From contig BFEA01000127.1 of NCBI GenBank assembly GCA_003427395.1, positions 1,380,014 to 1,416,098 on the forward strand: DNA of 36,085 nucleotides, read 5' to 3'. Source of the DNA: Chara braunii. Its lineage: Eukaryota > Streptophyta > Charophyceae > Charales > Characeae. Within the stretch, counting starts at the first letter, position 1. Each line of letters begins with the position of its first letter. The notes below the pieces were generated by a model. It worked only from the letters and a program-made list of their open reading frames with translations. It ran no database searches and had not been told where the DNA came from. Below, one piece after another: positions 12,099 to 21,750 of the stretch. Position numbers and translations under genes: made by a program.

Positions 12099-12243
12099 CG
12101 CAACGTTGTGATGAACGCTTGGCTGCCACAAGCTAGTTATCCCTGTGGTAGCTTTTCTGACACCTCTAGCTTCGCTTTAAGTCGTGAAACGCTGAAGGAT
12201 CGATAGGCCATGCTCTCACAGTTTGCATTTGGACTGTTGATGG
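11925..12243 (-). rRNA. Fragment of nuclear large-subunit (25S/28S) rRNA, degraded
   Basis: Read on the minus strand, this is a conserved domain V/VI segment of cytoplasmic LSU rRNA. The plus strand shows the reverse complements of well-known blocks: CCTCTCGTACT (complement of the sarcin-ricin loop core AGTACGAGAGG) at 11926-11935, ATCAGTAGGGTAAA, CTGTCTCACGACGGTCTAAA, GAACAATCCAACACTTGGTG, CACAATGATAGGAAGAGCCG, GAACGCTTGGCTGCCACAAG, and AGGATCGATAGGCCA. Substitutions and a disrupted block near 12175-12195 show decay. Only about 320 bp of a roughly 3.4-kb gene is present, with no other rDNA beside it, so it is a stray rDNA pseudogene fragment and not a functional gene. Confidence 0.9.
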
Positions 12244-14831
12244 AGACTATGCTTGTGGAAAACAAAGGGAGCCGAAGTGGCCGTATGTCTGAGAGAAACC
12301 GCTTTTGTAAATCTGCCCCTTTCCTTCCACCTCCCCCCGAAAATGCCCCAGCTTATCCATGCGAGTGCACAATGGAGGGCCGACTTCACTATCTACATGC
12401 AGAGGTTCCACTTCAATCAAGAGTGAAAGGTGATCAGCACGCAGAACATGCTTGCTGTCACCGCCATTGCAGACGGATAAATGACCGCGTACTTTTACAA
12501 GACTCAAAGCAGGCTACATAAATGTCTGGCTGCAGCAATCAGAGGGCAGTCCTTCAAACAACTGAAAGTGAAAAGTCAAACTGGACCTGGACCAGTTTCA
12601 AATGCCTTGATCTCATGCGGCAACTCGGTTCCCTAAGGAGTCTCGGAGATGCTCACATACTAGAAGACAGGATTAGTTTTTCAATCTGGCAGAGTCCTTG
12701 AGGGGTCCCATATGCTCAGGCATGATGTAAGACCCAAATGTCAAACGCAAGATGTCTCTCTGCCTCTAAGGAAAGCGATTTCCTGAGCGAGCAGCATAGC
12801 ACGCTCATTGGAAATACAACGAACCCGAGTGGCTTAGCCGTCAACCTGTGGTCAGTGCAGGAACTGATAGATAGCCCTTGACAGGTGGGAAATGCAGACA
12901 TCACATGAAGTCAAGCTTGCATGTCTCCACCGTCTCTGCGATGGGGCTCTTCCAAGACAAGGAGAGAGCAAAAATACTCTACAGGCAAAGAGCAACATAG
13001 CCATCGAACATGTTAACAGAAAGCACGCCGCCTTGTGAAATCATGACCATCCATCCACCTGCACACTTGTGAGATCCTGAGTTCGTGATGGACGGCAAGT
13101 CGGGAAACTCGCACACTGAAAGAAACTCGCTGATCTCAAAACTGGCACCTGAAGCAGAATGCCGCATCTTCAGCACCTCTTGCTGCTCGCTTGGTCAGGA
13201 ACCTATTGGCATGTGCATGCCGCAGGTAATGCGCAGAAAGCATTGCCAGACAACCACAGGAACATATCACTGACCGACAGAAACAGGTCGTCTTATATAG
13301 TCCCAGTCCCATATAGTCCCAGATGGCCCCCCTTGAGTATTGACACTACATACGGGTGCATCCACATGATTATGCGACAAACTGAGTACTAAACACAGGC
13401 ACAGGTCTCTCCTGCATTGCATACAGCGATGATCACTGGTGCCAGAACAATGACAGCGCTAACAATGTAAGACGCTTCTTCTCTTCCGGAAAACTAGGGG
13501 TTGGAAGTGGAAGGGGCAAGGCACCGCCACCTTCATGCCAGTAATGCCTAGCGCAAAGGTTGTAGAGCCAAGGCAATGAGCCAAACATGGGACTTAAATT
13601 CTGATCGCTCCCAGGAAAAGAGAGACCCTTCAAGTGCTCAAAACACGGGCCTCCAAGGTTGTGCTAAAGAGCATGGAGTGTTGCGAGGTCTTTGGACGAT
13701 TGAGAAAGGCATACGGCAGCAGCTGACTGCCTGTGACTTCAACGATTTAGTTCTATCACACATCTCCAGTGAGCTCGAATACCTACACAACAGGAATTAT
13801 ACCTCGCTTACCATCATCTCCAGTCAGTTTTCTTATGCCAACTAAGTTGAAAAAAGCCCATAATTCTTATGCCAACTACGTTGAAAGTACGCAACGCTTC
13901 AAACCAGCTCACACCTAAACCCTTCTGATCTCAGGTGCACGTTCTGTTTTCTATGAGCTCCTCTAGGAAGTATGCTGCTTTTTATCCACAAAAGCACTCA
14001 AACAACACCATATCCCACTTTCGGAATGACATGCAGGAGGAGGACACTTGATGATCTTTGATATCAAGCCTTTAATCCTTGGATTAACATTGACTTGAAT
14101 TTACCATGTGCGCATTGTGTGGCCTTAAGGCTTAGGTATGACAGTGGAAATTTGGACATACACACATTAAACAAAGAAGACAAGCAAACAATGTGTGTCA
14201 AGAGTGTGTATTTTTAATGACAAAACGCAAACATTGCGCTCATCCAGTCATGCAGAAACATGCACAAAGTGCAAACAATGTGATGGCGCATATGAACATC
14301 ATGGCCTCTGTGCTCTTCTCACCCTTCCTGGTACTGATCCTTTCATTCAAAGCCCATCGAAGGGTTGAATGCCACCGATGTCCTGCTTTATTAACAAACA
14401 AGGTGGCACTTGCCCCTCTTTAAACCACCAGTACCTCCGAATCTTGCCGTCTGGAGCTGGTCCCATTTCCTGCAGAGGCCGTCAGAGCCCCGTCATGTCA
14501 ATGACAATGATGGTAGCGATGGAAACCATGCGCTCAAATGCGCCTACGCCGCCTAGCCATGGTGTCGCACCATACCAAAGAAACACAGAGGGCGATAGCC
14601 GCCCTTCATAGTGTTCTTCTTTTTTTCCTGTGTGTCACAGCAGATGTGCATTCCCATTTGCAAAATCAACCCTGCCCTGAGGTGACCAAGCTTTTCTGAA
14701 GCTTAATACCGACGACCTACATGCAGCCAGAGGTATTGAGCTGAACAATCCGGCACTCAACAGAGGCACTGGTAGTTTAAGCAGTAGGGGCACTGCTAAT
14801 GTTTGTGTCTGCGATTCTTTGCACATTTCCC
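12244..14831. other. Region 3' of the cryptochrome, no gene recognised
   Basis: This lies downstream of the minus-strand cryptochrome and should contain its 3' UTR and possibly a last small exon. A minus-strand AATAAA (TTTATT at 14387-14392) is a candidate poly(A) signal but is unsupported otherwise. A ~26-bp direct repeat (TTCTTATGCCAACTA...) occurs at about 13828-13853 and 13862-13887, and TATAGTCCCAG is repeated near 13297-13322. No coding similarity was found. Confidence 0.4.
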
Positions 14832-14855
14832 TCAATGCCCTGAGCACACACTTAC
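14832..14855 (-). other. Alternative end of cryptochrome exon 4: splice donor or read-through stop
   Basis: After the codon for Lys-300 of this exon the minus strand reads GTAAGTGTGTGC, an excellent donor, while the unspliced frame ends after seven more residues at TGA. Either the coding sequence ends here, or a further exon lies toward lower coordinates. I could not recognise such an exon. Confidence 0.45.
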
Positions 14856-15755
14856 CTTCAACGGTCCTACTCTTCCAACTCCCTGTCGCGGCTGCATACG
14901 TCTTCTGCTACGCCCGCCTGAACCGATACCTTTCCTGACATCCGGAACAACAGGAACAGTGGGCACCCTCCCATCCACTGCTAGTGATGGAGACCTTGAT
15001 GACGACCCTGACTGCGACCACACCGGCACTGTTGCCATGCCACCTCTATCAGAACTAGGAGACGTATAGGACTCCGCCGTCGACATGACGTCTTCCCTCC
15101 CTTGAGATCCATGCTGTGCAGCTGCACCGCCTGCTGCCTCGCGAACCTGAACTTCAACCTCCACGCCAGCAGCATGGCCACTTGTGTCCTCCAGTCTCAG
15201 ACCCGTTCCTGAACTTGCAGCATCCTCTTGCAACATTGGCTGGGCTTCTTGCCCCTCTTGCTCCGACCGCGTCTCCACCTCGCTCGCAGGATATGCAGCT
15301 GGTGCAAGGATTGATGCGGCTGCCTTTTTCGTGGACTCTGTCACCATATCTGGAACTAGCTGGTCCTTAAACATGCTGGAGGACTTCTGCTGTGCTTTTT
15401 GCCTTGCAACAATCACCCTCTCCACCACCATGTTCTCCGTTGCCCGTCTACCTGACCCCTCCACAACAATCATTGTCTCTCCGTACCCCTCTTCAGTATT
15501 TCCTGCTGCTCTCATGCAGTTATTGTCATTCTCTCTCGCCCACATCTCGCTCAGCGCTTCTTGCAGTTTCTGACGAGCTTCACCCATGTCAACAATCGGA
15601 AGTTGATAGTTCACACCCAGCTCTATGCCTGCTGCTCTCAGCACTTCCGGCGGAGCATCCCATGGATGATGTATCCACTCTGTTGGTAAGCGCACCAGCT
15701 CCGGCAACCACCGCCTGACATATTCTCCATCCGGATCGTATTTCATGCCCTCAAC
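14856..15755 (-). CDS. CRY: Cryptochrome exon 4: end of photolyase-homology region and C-terminal signalling tail
   Basis: The exon is 300 codons in phase 0. The first ~75 residues complete the photolyase-homology region (GEYVRRWLPEL, WIHHPW, AAGIELG, EALSEMW), as in plant CRY1/CRY2. The remaining ~225 form the low-complexity extension that signals to COP1/SPA-type partners in land plants. It carries the three DAS landmarks in order: DQLVP at residues 131-135, STAES at 225-229, and VPVWS at 243-247. A basic patch, RSRRR, lies at 282-286. The minus-strand acceptor reads TGTGTCAG before 15755 and joins exon 3 in phase 0. The 3' limit chosen is a consensus donor (GTAAGT starting at 14855). If it is not spliced, the frame continues seven codons to a TGA at 14832-14834. 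The product is a blue-light receptor. The identification is firm, but the last-exon structure is not. Confidence 0.88.
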
Positions 15756-16311
15756 CTGACACACAGCAGCATACACGGAAATCCAATACCACTGCATCAG
15801 TTTCAGTCTTGCATATATATATACACAAGGACAGCTGACCAGATCAGGGTGGGAGAGCCTGTCCAAAGAACGCAGCTTTCATCTGACTTGGGACCATTAA
15901 TGAAGGAGATTGTCAAGTTCGCAAACAGAAATCACCACACATGCACACTCGTTTACCGCGACCATTTATTGTGAAGTTGTCCAATATTCATGCAGCTTTT
16001 ATGACACTATGTTAGAAAGGGGGCGGAACAGAAGGGAGAGGTCACTGATGCCGTTCGATGTGCACGGCCACATGAACACCGAGCCCTTACGTGTGCTTGA
16101 GTTAAAAAGGTTTCGGTAACTGTCTCATGGCTGACGGTGACAGGGAGAGATGCTGCAATTATCCATCTTGAGAGGCGCTTTCTAGTAAGAACTTAGAAGG
16201 CAATTATCAATCTTGAACAACCAACGCCTACTACCCATGAATCATCAACCAATGCTGATATTATGCAACTGGACTTTGTACACACCACCCATCGCTCCTA
16301 CCCATTGAATG

Positions 16312-16365
16312 CTCCGGTGGCGCACCTGAGTCACAGTGATCCTGGTGGTTTGATCCCAACTGTGC
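16312..16365 (+). repeat. tRNA-derived SINE-like head
   Basis: CCGGTGGCGCACCTGAG (16314-16330) resembles a Pol III A box and GGTTTGATCCC (16347-16357) resembles a B box, at tRNA-like spacing. The opening CC-GGTGGCGCA is shared with the second candidate at 23660-23720. Neither folds into a full tRNA, so a SINE promoter is the best explanation. Confidence 0.4.
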
Positions 16366-17347
16366 TGTGAACAGTTCACTGGAGCTCATCATTTTGAGGA
16401 AGGTAAAGTCCGGACAATGTTCCCATACATGGCGCTGTGAAAAGGAGAGGGATTGTGTGTATGACTGTTCAATTGACTCTGACTGACTAATCAGAGGGGT
16501 GAACCCTCAATAGTGTGCAGAAACCCTACTGGTGGTTTCCGTTACACTCCAAGGGAGTCCAAGCCATAAAATGCCTTCAACCCAAATGCAGCTAAGCATC
16601 ACACACTGCCCTGCAGCCTGATAACCCGAAACAGGCACCGACTAACACTTCTGTAGAGATCACAGCAGACTATCACCTACTCACATCAGAAGAAAACCCT
16701 GCAGATTGTAGGTCACACCTCCCTTCGCCACAGGGCAAGCCGCGGACGCAAAGAAGACCTATCACCACCCAACGAACACACTAGACCTGAGAATCGGAAG
16801 CAGCAAAGCAAAGATTCAAGAAGAAATCTGACTGTTTTTACAACCATGCTCATGCTTTCCAAGCGCAAACATAGCACCAGTAGGGTCTGCGCCTGAGTCA
16901 GTGGGTGCGGCAACAGCTAAAGAGTCAAGTAGAGCGGCCAGGAAACAAAGTATGCTCGAGGAGATGAAAGGCTGAGAAAAGTTCAGGGCCAAACTGATCA
17001 CCCCCACAAGGGGAATCAGAGTAAAAGCTGGACTGCGAGAGCATACTCACAGTAAAAATTTCCAATCGAATTTGCCCGTACACGAGGTCCCATTCGTACT
17101 GGAAAGCCCTAGTGCAAGTATGCCCCAAGCGATGTGCACGTAACACATATGAAGAAGAAGCACTCGACTTCCATCGATTGATGACCCTAGTTAGGATCGT
17201 TCAGAAGCAAGGTCCACACACTATTGGCCATGCTATTTGGCTTGCCCAAGCTGGTTTGGGGAAAACACTATCAGCTGCATTCTGACTCTCAACATCGGAG
17301 TTCAAGCACGTGGTTAGATTTTGCGAAACCCAGCCCCCTCTCTCGAC

Positions 17348-17395
17348 GACCGATCCTAGCCACCGATCTCTGCAGATCGGCGGCTAGAATCGATC
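17348..17395. repeat. Long hairpin (22-bp arms, 4-nt loop) at the edge of a GC island
   Basis: The arm at 17348-17369 (GACCGATCCTAGCC...) pairs with 17374-17395 (...GGCTAGAATCGATC) with about three mismatches around the loop CTGC. It directly precedes the GC-rich block. Confidence 0.75.
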
Positions 17396-17625
17396 ACCCA
17401 AAAAAAGGCCCTGGCGCCGCCTTCAATTTTTATTTTTTTTCGCAGGCGTGTGCTCCCGGCCCTTGGGGGGCGGCCTGGACTGATTCGGCCTCTCGAGAGG
17501 CCCCCAGGCGTTTTGCCATAGGACCACCCGGTGGCCAACCGGGCGGGACAACCGGCCAGGCGGCCCGGCCCCCTCCCCGGGCGACGTTCAGGGCCCCAGA
17601 CGGCCCGACGACCAGCCTACTCGAT
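17396..17625. other. GC-rich island inside the cryptochrome intron
   Basis: This ~230-bp block is much richer in G+C than its surroundings (judged by eye) and contains several palindromes, including the perfect 16-mer GGCCTCTCGAGAGGCC at 17488-17503 and GGCGCC. A short T-rich string interrupts it. The open frame across it has no recognisable domain. It could be a piece of GC-rich transposon, an rDNA-spacer-like sequence or foreign DNA. Confidence 0.5.
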
Positions 17626-17886
17626 TAGTACAATGTCTTGTCTTGCCTTCCCCTTTGTACCTCCGGGCTTCTTTCCTCTCCATATCACCACCCCACAATC
17701 ATGGACCTATCCCTCTACTAATGATGTAGTGATACCTCATCAGAATCATCATATGGCAAAGCCACTCTGCAATTCAGTATCGATCATGCACAATGAAGGG
17801 TAATATTGGTCAAAACAATGACGGCTTTCCAAAATGAAGGGCTATCCCTCCAAACAAGGCGACACCACTAGGTAAGTCCAGGTAAC

Positions 17887-17889
<3 letters not shown>

Positions 17890-17965
<76 letters not shown>
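17890..17965. repeat. (CT)n(CA)n compound microsatellite
   Basis: An uninterrupted CT array (17890-17922) runs directly into an uninterrupted CA array to 17965. Length polymorphism is likely. Confidence 0.97.
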
Positions 17966-17967
<2 letters not shown>

Positions 17968-18371
17968 CGATCTTTGCACTGCACAGCATGTAATTGTCCC
18001 TCAAACCTGTCTCCAGCACACTGTTTATCCTAGCTATGGCTACTCTCGCCCTTACTCTCACTCGTCTGCATTCTCCAGAGCTTGTGCTGTACGACCTGGA
18101 GCAGGCCAAGTATTTCTTGCTTTGACTTGGTCTTCCCTGCCTCCAGTTGCCTCTTCATGTGGCGGAGATTCCTCGTTCTGTAAGGCCAGGATTTTGTCGC
18201 CGGCAATGTGTGCCTCGATCCCAGCAGTGTTTCAAAGCTTCTGGAAACTGCACTGAGCCTTTGGATTGTGTGTGATCTGCGATTGTGGTCAACTCCTGAG
18301 AAAGTCTTTCACGTATGTGCCCGGGTTGAGCTTGATGGTTTACTTTCCTGGGCCCTACTATCATGTTGAGA

Positions 18372-18466
18372 GGCCCAGGGCACATTCGTTCCCCTCCACC
18401 CCAGGCCTACTGACGTAAGGGCCCAGGGCATTCGTTCCCCTCCACCCCAGGCCTACTGACGTAAGG
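18372..18466. repeat. Tandem duplication, ~48 + 46 bp
   Basis: The unit GGCCCAGGGCA...CCCAGGCCTACTGACGTAAGG occurs at 18372-18420 and again to 18466, nearly identical apart from a small indel near CACATTCG/CATTCG. Confidence 0.93.
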
Positions 18467-19279
18467 ACTTGTCAAGGGCCTCTAGGGGCCACCTTCGGCG
18501 CCGGCAAATATGCAATCACGGGATTGGCCTCCCTCGACAATGATAATGAGAAGGTCGACAGAGCCACCATAGTAGGGGAACTGAAGGGCGCCAGTCACAG
18601 ATCGATGGGAGAGGGTGCGGCCTCTCCACAACCGGATTTCTGGAAGTGTCGGCCGAAGCTTGAAACTCTGCTGACTTTAACTTGGCCAAACGGTATGACC
18701 CTGAGACTTGTTCTACGCTGATTTGTCCTCCGTTCTTTGCACTCTCGCTGTCCCTATTTGGAGTCCCATCCCAGAAATTTCACCTTATTTATTTATTTTG
18801 GTTATTTATTTGTTTACTTACTTATTTTGTGGCCCAGTGGACCACGGATCAGATATTAAACTGATCAGAACAGATACTATATTTCATTTTAGCAAAAAGG
18901 CCGCGGAAGGTATTTCATGACCATCAAAAACATCAGAAGCAGATGGCATCGATTCCTTTCTGCTAATCCACAAGTTGTCAGGACAGGGCAGAGACTTGGA
19001 CTTGAAACAATTGCTGCTGCTTTTGCTTTCCACTTCCTTTAGTAAAAAAGGAGTCCATGCTCTACAATAGCCTCAACTCCATACCCTCCATCCCTAGCTG
19101 GTGGAATTATAGGCCTGCGATTAGCAAAAACTTAACCTCGTCTACATGAAAGACCGCATGTGTTCTGAGAGGTGTTGGGATATCTATCACACATGCCTGA
19201 CCATCTTGACCGCCCACACGCAGCATCGAGTACAACTCCTTGGATAGTCCTCCTTCAGGGGGGAATTCGTTAGACTTAA

Positions 19280-19862
19280 ACCACCAGTCCCCCCGCCAGC
19301 CGAAAACGAGCATTCCGGTGAGTTAGGGCCGAATTTGGCGGGGGGCGCCGACCGACAGGCAACCAGCGGGTCCAGTCACCCACTTTCCAAGCACCAACTT
19401 TGGCAATTTTTAGCGCCTTGAATAATCCACCAAAAAATCTGAAATTTTGAGATCCGGTAGATTAGGTCGTCATCTTTCCAGGAAAAATATAAAACAAAAA
19501 TAAAAAATTTGTTTAAATAGCGAAATTATCGCCGCGCCGAATCGGCGCATTTTCCATTTTTCCCACTCCGCCAGCTTTCGGCCAACGGAGAAGTACCTCA
19601 ACTTCCGTGATTTTTCGCGATCAGACCAATTCGAAAAAAAAATCTGAAAATTGGTGTCCCAGTAGATTACGTCGAGATCTGTTTAAGAAAAATATCAAAA
19701 AAATGAAAAAAAAAGTTTTAGGTAGTGAAATGACCGTCGCGCCGATTCGACGCATTTTCCATTTTTGCCACTGAGCTGGTTCTCCACACGGTCCTACCGG
19801 TATCCCTCATTCGTGTGTGCTACCAGTCCTCCCGATTTTTCAATGTCGGCAGGACTGGTGGT
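19280..19862. mobile_element. 583-bp non-autonomous TTAA-flanked DNA transposon (piggyBac-like)
   Basis: The element starts ACCACCAGTCC (19280-19290) and ends GGACTGGTGGT (19852-19862), a perfect 11-bp terminal inverted repeat. It is bounded on both sides by TTAA (19276-19279 and 19863-19866). TTAA target duplication is the hallmark of piggyBac-type elements. Insertion is independently supported because it cleanly interrupts the reading frame of an integrase remnant. It has no transposase. The interior holds two related ~150-bp units (about 19432-19590 and 19636-19780), each with GCGCCGAATCGGCGCATTTT-like sequence. Right-end subterminal bases repeat the TIR motif (ACCAGTCCTCCCG at about 19822). 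Confidence 0.75.
19432..19780. repeat. Internal direct duplication in the TTAA element
   Basis: Two AT-rich units share AAAAATCTGAAA, AGTAGATTA-type sequence, a long A-rich string, then CGCGCCGA(A/T)TCG(G/A)CGCATTTTCCATTTTT. The second copy starts about 200 bp after the first. Confidence 0.75.
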
Positions 19863-19972
19863 TTAACCCACACCAGATCACCTTGTTTGAACTCAGACAG
19901 GTCTTCCGTGTTTGTTAACTTTGTTTGCTTGCGCAATCGTTTCTTTACGGAGCTTTCTTGGTGCCGTACTTT

Positions 19973-20086
19973 CTGAATATATCTTGTTCGTAAAGTAATA
20001 CAACTTGGGCCTGAATATATCTTGTTCGTAAAGTAATGCAACTTGGGCCTGAATATATCTTGTTCGTAAAGTAATGAAACTTGGGC
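19973..20086. repeat. Tandem array, 3 x 38 bp
   Basis: The unit CTGAATATATCTTGTTCGTA...ACTTGGGC occurs at 19973-20010, 20011-20048 and 20049-20086. The copies differ only at one or two bases (AATACAA, AATGCAA, AATGAAA). It abuts the integrase remnant. Confidence 0.97.
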
Positions 20087-20253
20087 TTCTTTCTTTCTTT
20101 GGCCCGAGCTCTTTTCTTTATGTTTGCATAGAGGAAGAAGAAAAGATAATGGAGTTAAATAAACAGCACCAAGATAGACTCGCGATCTTCATCAAGAAGG
20201 TCGCGATAACACATTGCAGTCAACTGAGTTTTGCTGCACAACAAATAACGCTA

Positions 20254-20358
20254 CCTTCTTCCCCGGAATACAACATACCGTCATTAAAGCTGTATTTATA
20301 CCGAAAGATACCCCAAATACAGCTATAACAACCATACGTCGTATTCAAGGGAAGAAGG
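20254..20358. mobile_element. 105-bp hairpin MITE, copy 1 (TA-flanked)
   Basis: It starts CCTTCTTCCCCGGAATACAA and ends TTCAAGGGAAGAAGG, with TA immediately outside both ends (20252-20253 and 20359-20360). The interior is also self-complementary (AGCTGTATTT against AAATACAGCT), so the whole element can fold into a hairpin. Its length is exactly that of the copies at 24348 and 28268. TA flanks suggest mobilisation by a Tc1/mariner-type transposase. Confidence 0.85.
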
Positions 20359-21362
20359 TAGCAGACTAGCTAGCAACAGCTCCACAACCTCAGATGAGTG
20401 TGTGTCCACTGGCCAGACTTTCAATGGATCTCACTGTACAGGCTCAATATTGTCTCAACAGGCCTTATTCATGCCTGCTACAGGAGCCGAGCAGAGAACT
20501 ACAGACAACTAACTATCATGAGCCCTGATATCAGCTGCTTGACAATGCTGAAGATTGAGACAAAAAGCTAGTTAAGACGAGATGGAAAGAGGACCTAATA
20601 ACCACAGCCAGTGCCATGATGTACACAGTCAAAGGACATCAAGATTTCCAAAGCATGCACTCGTCACACACCAAATCAATTTGAGTACTCCTAATGCCAC
20701 TTCGTGTTATATGATTTTATATCATCAGTCCATAAGGGCACAACAAGGCACGTCTTGCCCATACTGCCACTCCAACCTCAAGGCACACCGATATGTCTCC
20801 TTCTCCACACCAGCCAGTCCTCCCACTCCCTATTGCTCCCTGGTCTCCCACCCATGCCGCTCTCCTACTGGCATGGCAGACTACTCAAACATCACAAGAT
20901 AGATAAGTTGTGCTCTGCTTGTCATGAACTTGATACGAGAAGCTCAAAATATCAACACCATGCATGAAACTGTCAAGGTCCGAAGATCGACAATCCCCAG
21001 GAGATCGCATGTGAACAACAGACTTCTGAGAGGAGGAGGATAGTCTCAAATAATAGTTGATGAGAACAATGTCTCGTCTCACCTTCCCCTTACTACCTCT
21101 ACGCATGTTTCCTCTCTCTCCTTCCACCCTGCAATCATCAGCCTATTCCTCTACTAATAATCTTAGCGGGTATGTTCCTCCCATAACACCTCGCCAGTTG
21201 GCAAAAGTCGGTCTTCAATTCAGAATGATCAAAGCAACACTGGCCTTAAGAAGCAAAGTGCTCTCTCTCAAAACGCAGCAACGCCACCACCATGGAATCC
21301 TTAATTCATCACTTTAAGCTTTACACAGAGGGTGTGTCTGTACCAGCTTCTTCTACGTACAC

Positions 21363-21662
21363 NNNNNNNNNNNNNNNNNNNNNNNNNNNNNNNNNNNNNN
21401 NNNNNNNNNNNNNNNNNNNNNNNNNNNNNNNNNNNNNNNNNNNNNNNNNNNNNNNNNNNNNNNNNNNNNNNNNNNNNNNNNNNNNNNNNNNNNNNNNNNN
21501 NNNNNNNNNNNNNNNNNNNNNNNNNNNNNNNNNNNNNNNNNNNNNNNNNNNNNNNNNNNNNNNNNNNNNNNNNNNNNNNNNNNNNNNNNNNNNNNNNNNN
21601 NNNNNNNNNNNNNNNNNNNNNNNNNNNNNNNNNNNNNNNNNNNNNNNNNNNNNNNNNNNNNN
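21363..21662. other. Assembly gap, 300 N
   Basis: The run of exactly 300 N is bordered by TACAC on the left and a CA array on the right. Two-sided CA suggests the gap lies inside the microsatellite. Its real size is unknown, and open frames crossing it are meaningless. Confidence 0.99.
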
Positions 21663-21750
21663 CACACACACACACACACACACACACGCGCGCGCGCAAA
21701 CACACACACACGCACACACACACGCACACACACATGCACACACACACACG
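21663..21750. repeat. CA/CG microsatellite
   Basis: A CA array with interspersed CG dinucleotides (CGCGCGCGCG near 21687-21696) and CACG/CATG variants, continuing from the gap. Confidence 0.95.

Larger units (their letters stand above)
17630..18725 (+). repeat. Dispersed repeat with CT/CA microsatellite, copy 1
   Basis: This matches 21057-22330 in the same orientation. Shared landmarks are: ACAATGTCTTGTCTTGCCTTCC at the left, CCTCTACTAAT, a CA microsatellite, CTCATGTGGC-type sequence, AAGCTTCTGGAAACTGCACTGAG, GAGAGGCCC, and CTTGGCCAAACGGTATGACCCTGAG-like sequence at the right. It is a non-coding repetitive element of unknown class. The two copies are diverged by substitutions and indels. Confidence 0.65.
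19107..20041 (-). pseudogene. Ty3/gypsy-like integrase C-terminal remnant, split by an insertion
   Basis: Read from right to left, the first part (20041-19867) ends in FKQGDLVWVK, the typical GDLVWV strand of Ty3/gypsy integrase C-terminal domains. The second part (19275-19107) continues with a segment ending RTHAVFHVDEVK, matching the familiar ...R-I-H-x-V-F-H-V-S-x-L-K end. Between them lies a 583-bp element flanked by TTAA. The two parts are in the same reading frame if that element and one TTAA are discounted, so the host frame was open when it was hit. RT, RNase H and the integrase catalytic DDE region are absent, and the coding sequence stops at 19107. It is a relic in the antisense orientation relative to plus, parallel to the cryptochrome transcript. 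Confidence 0.68.
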
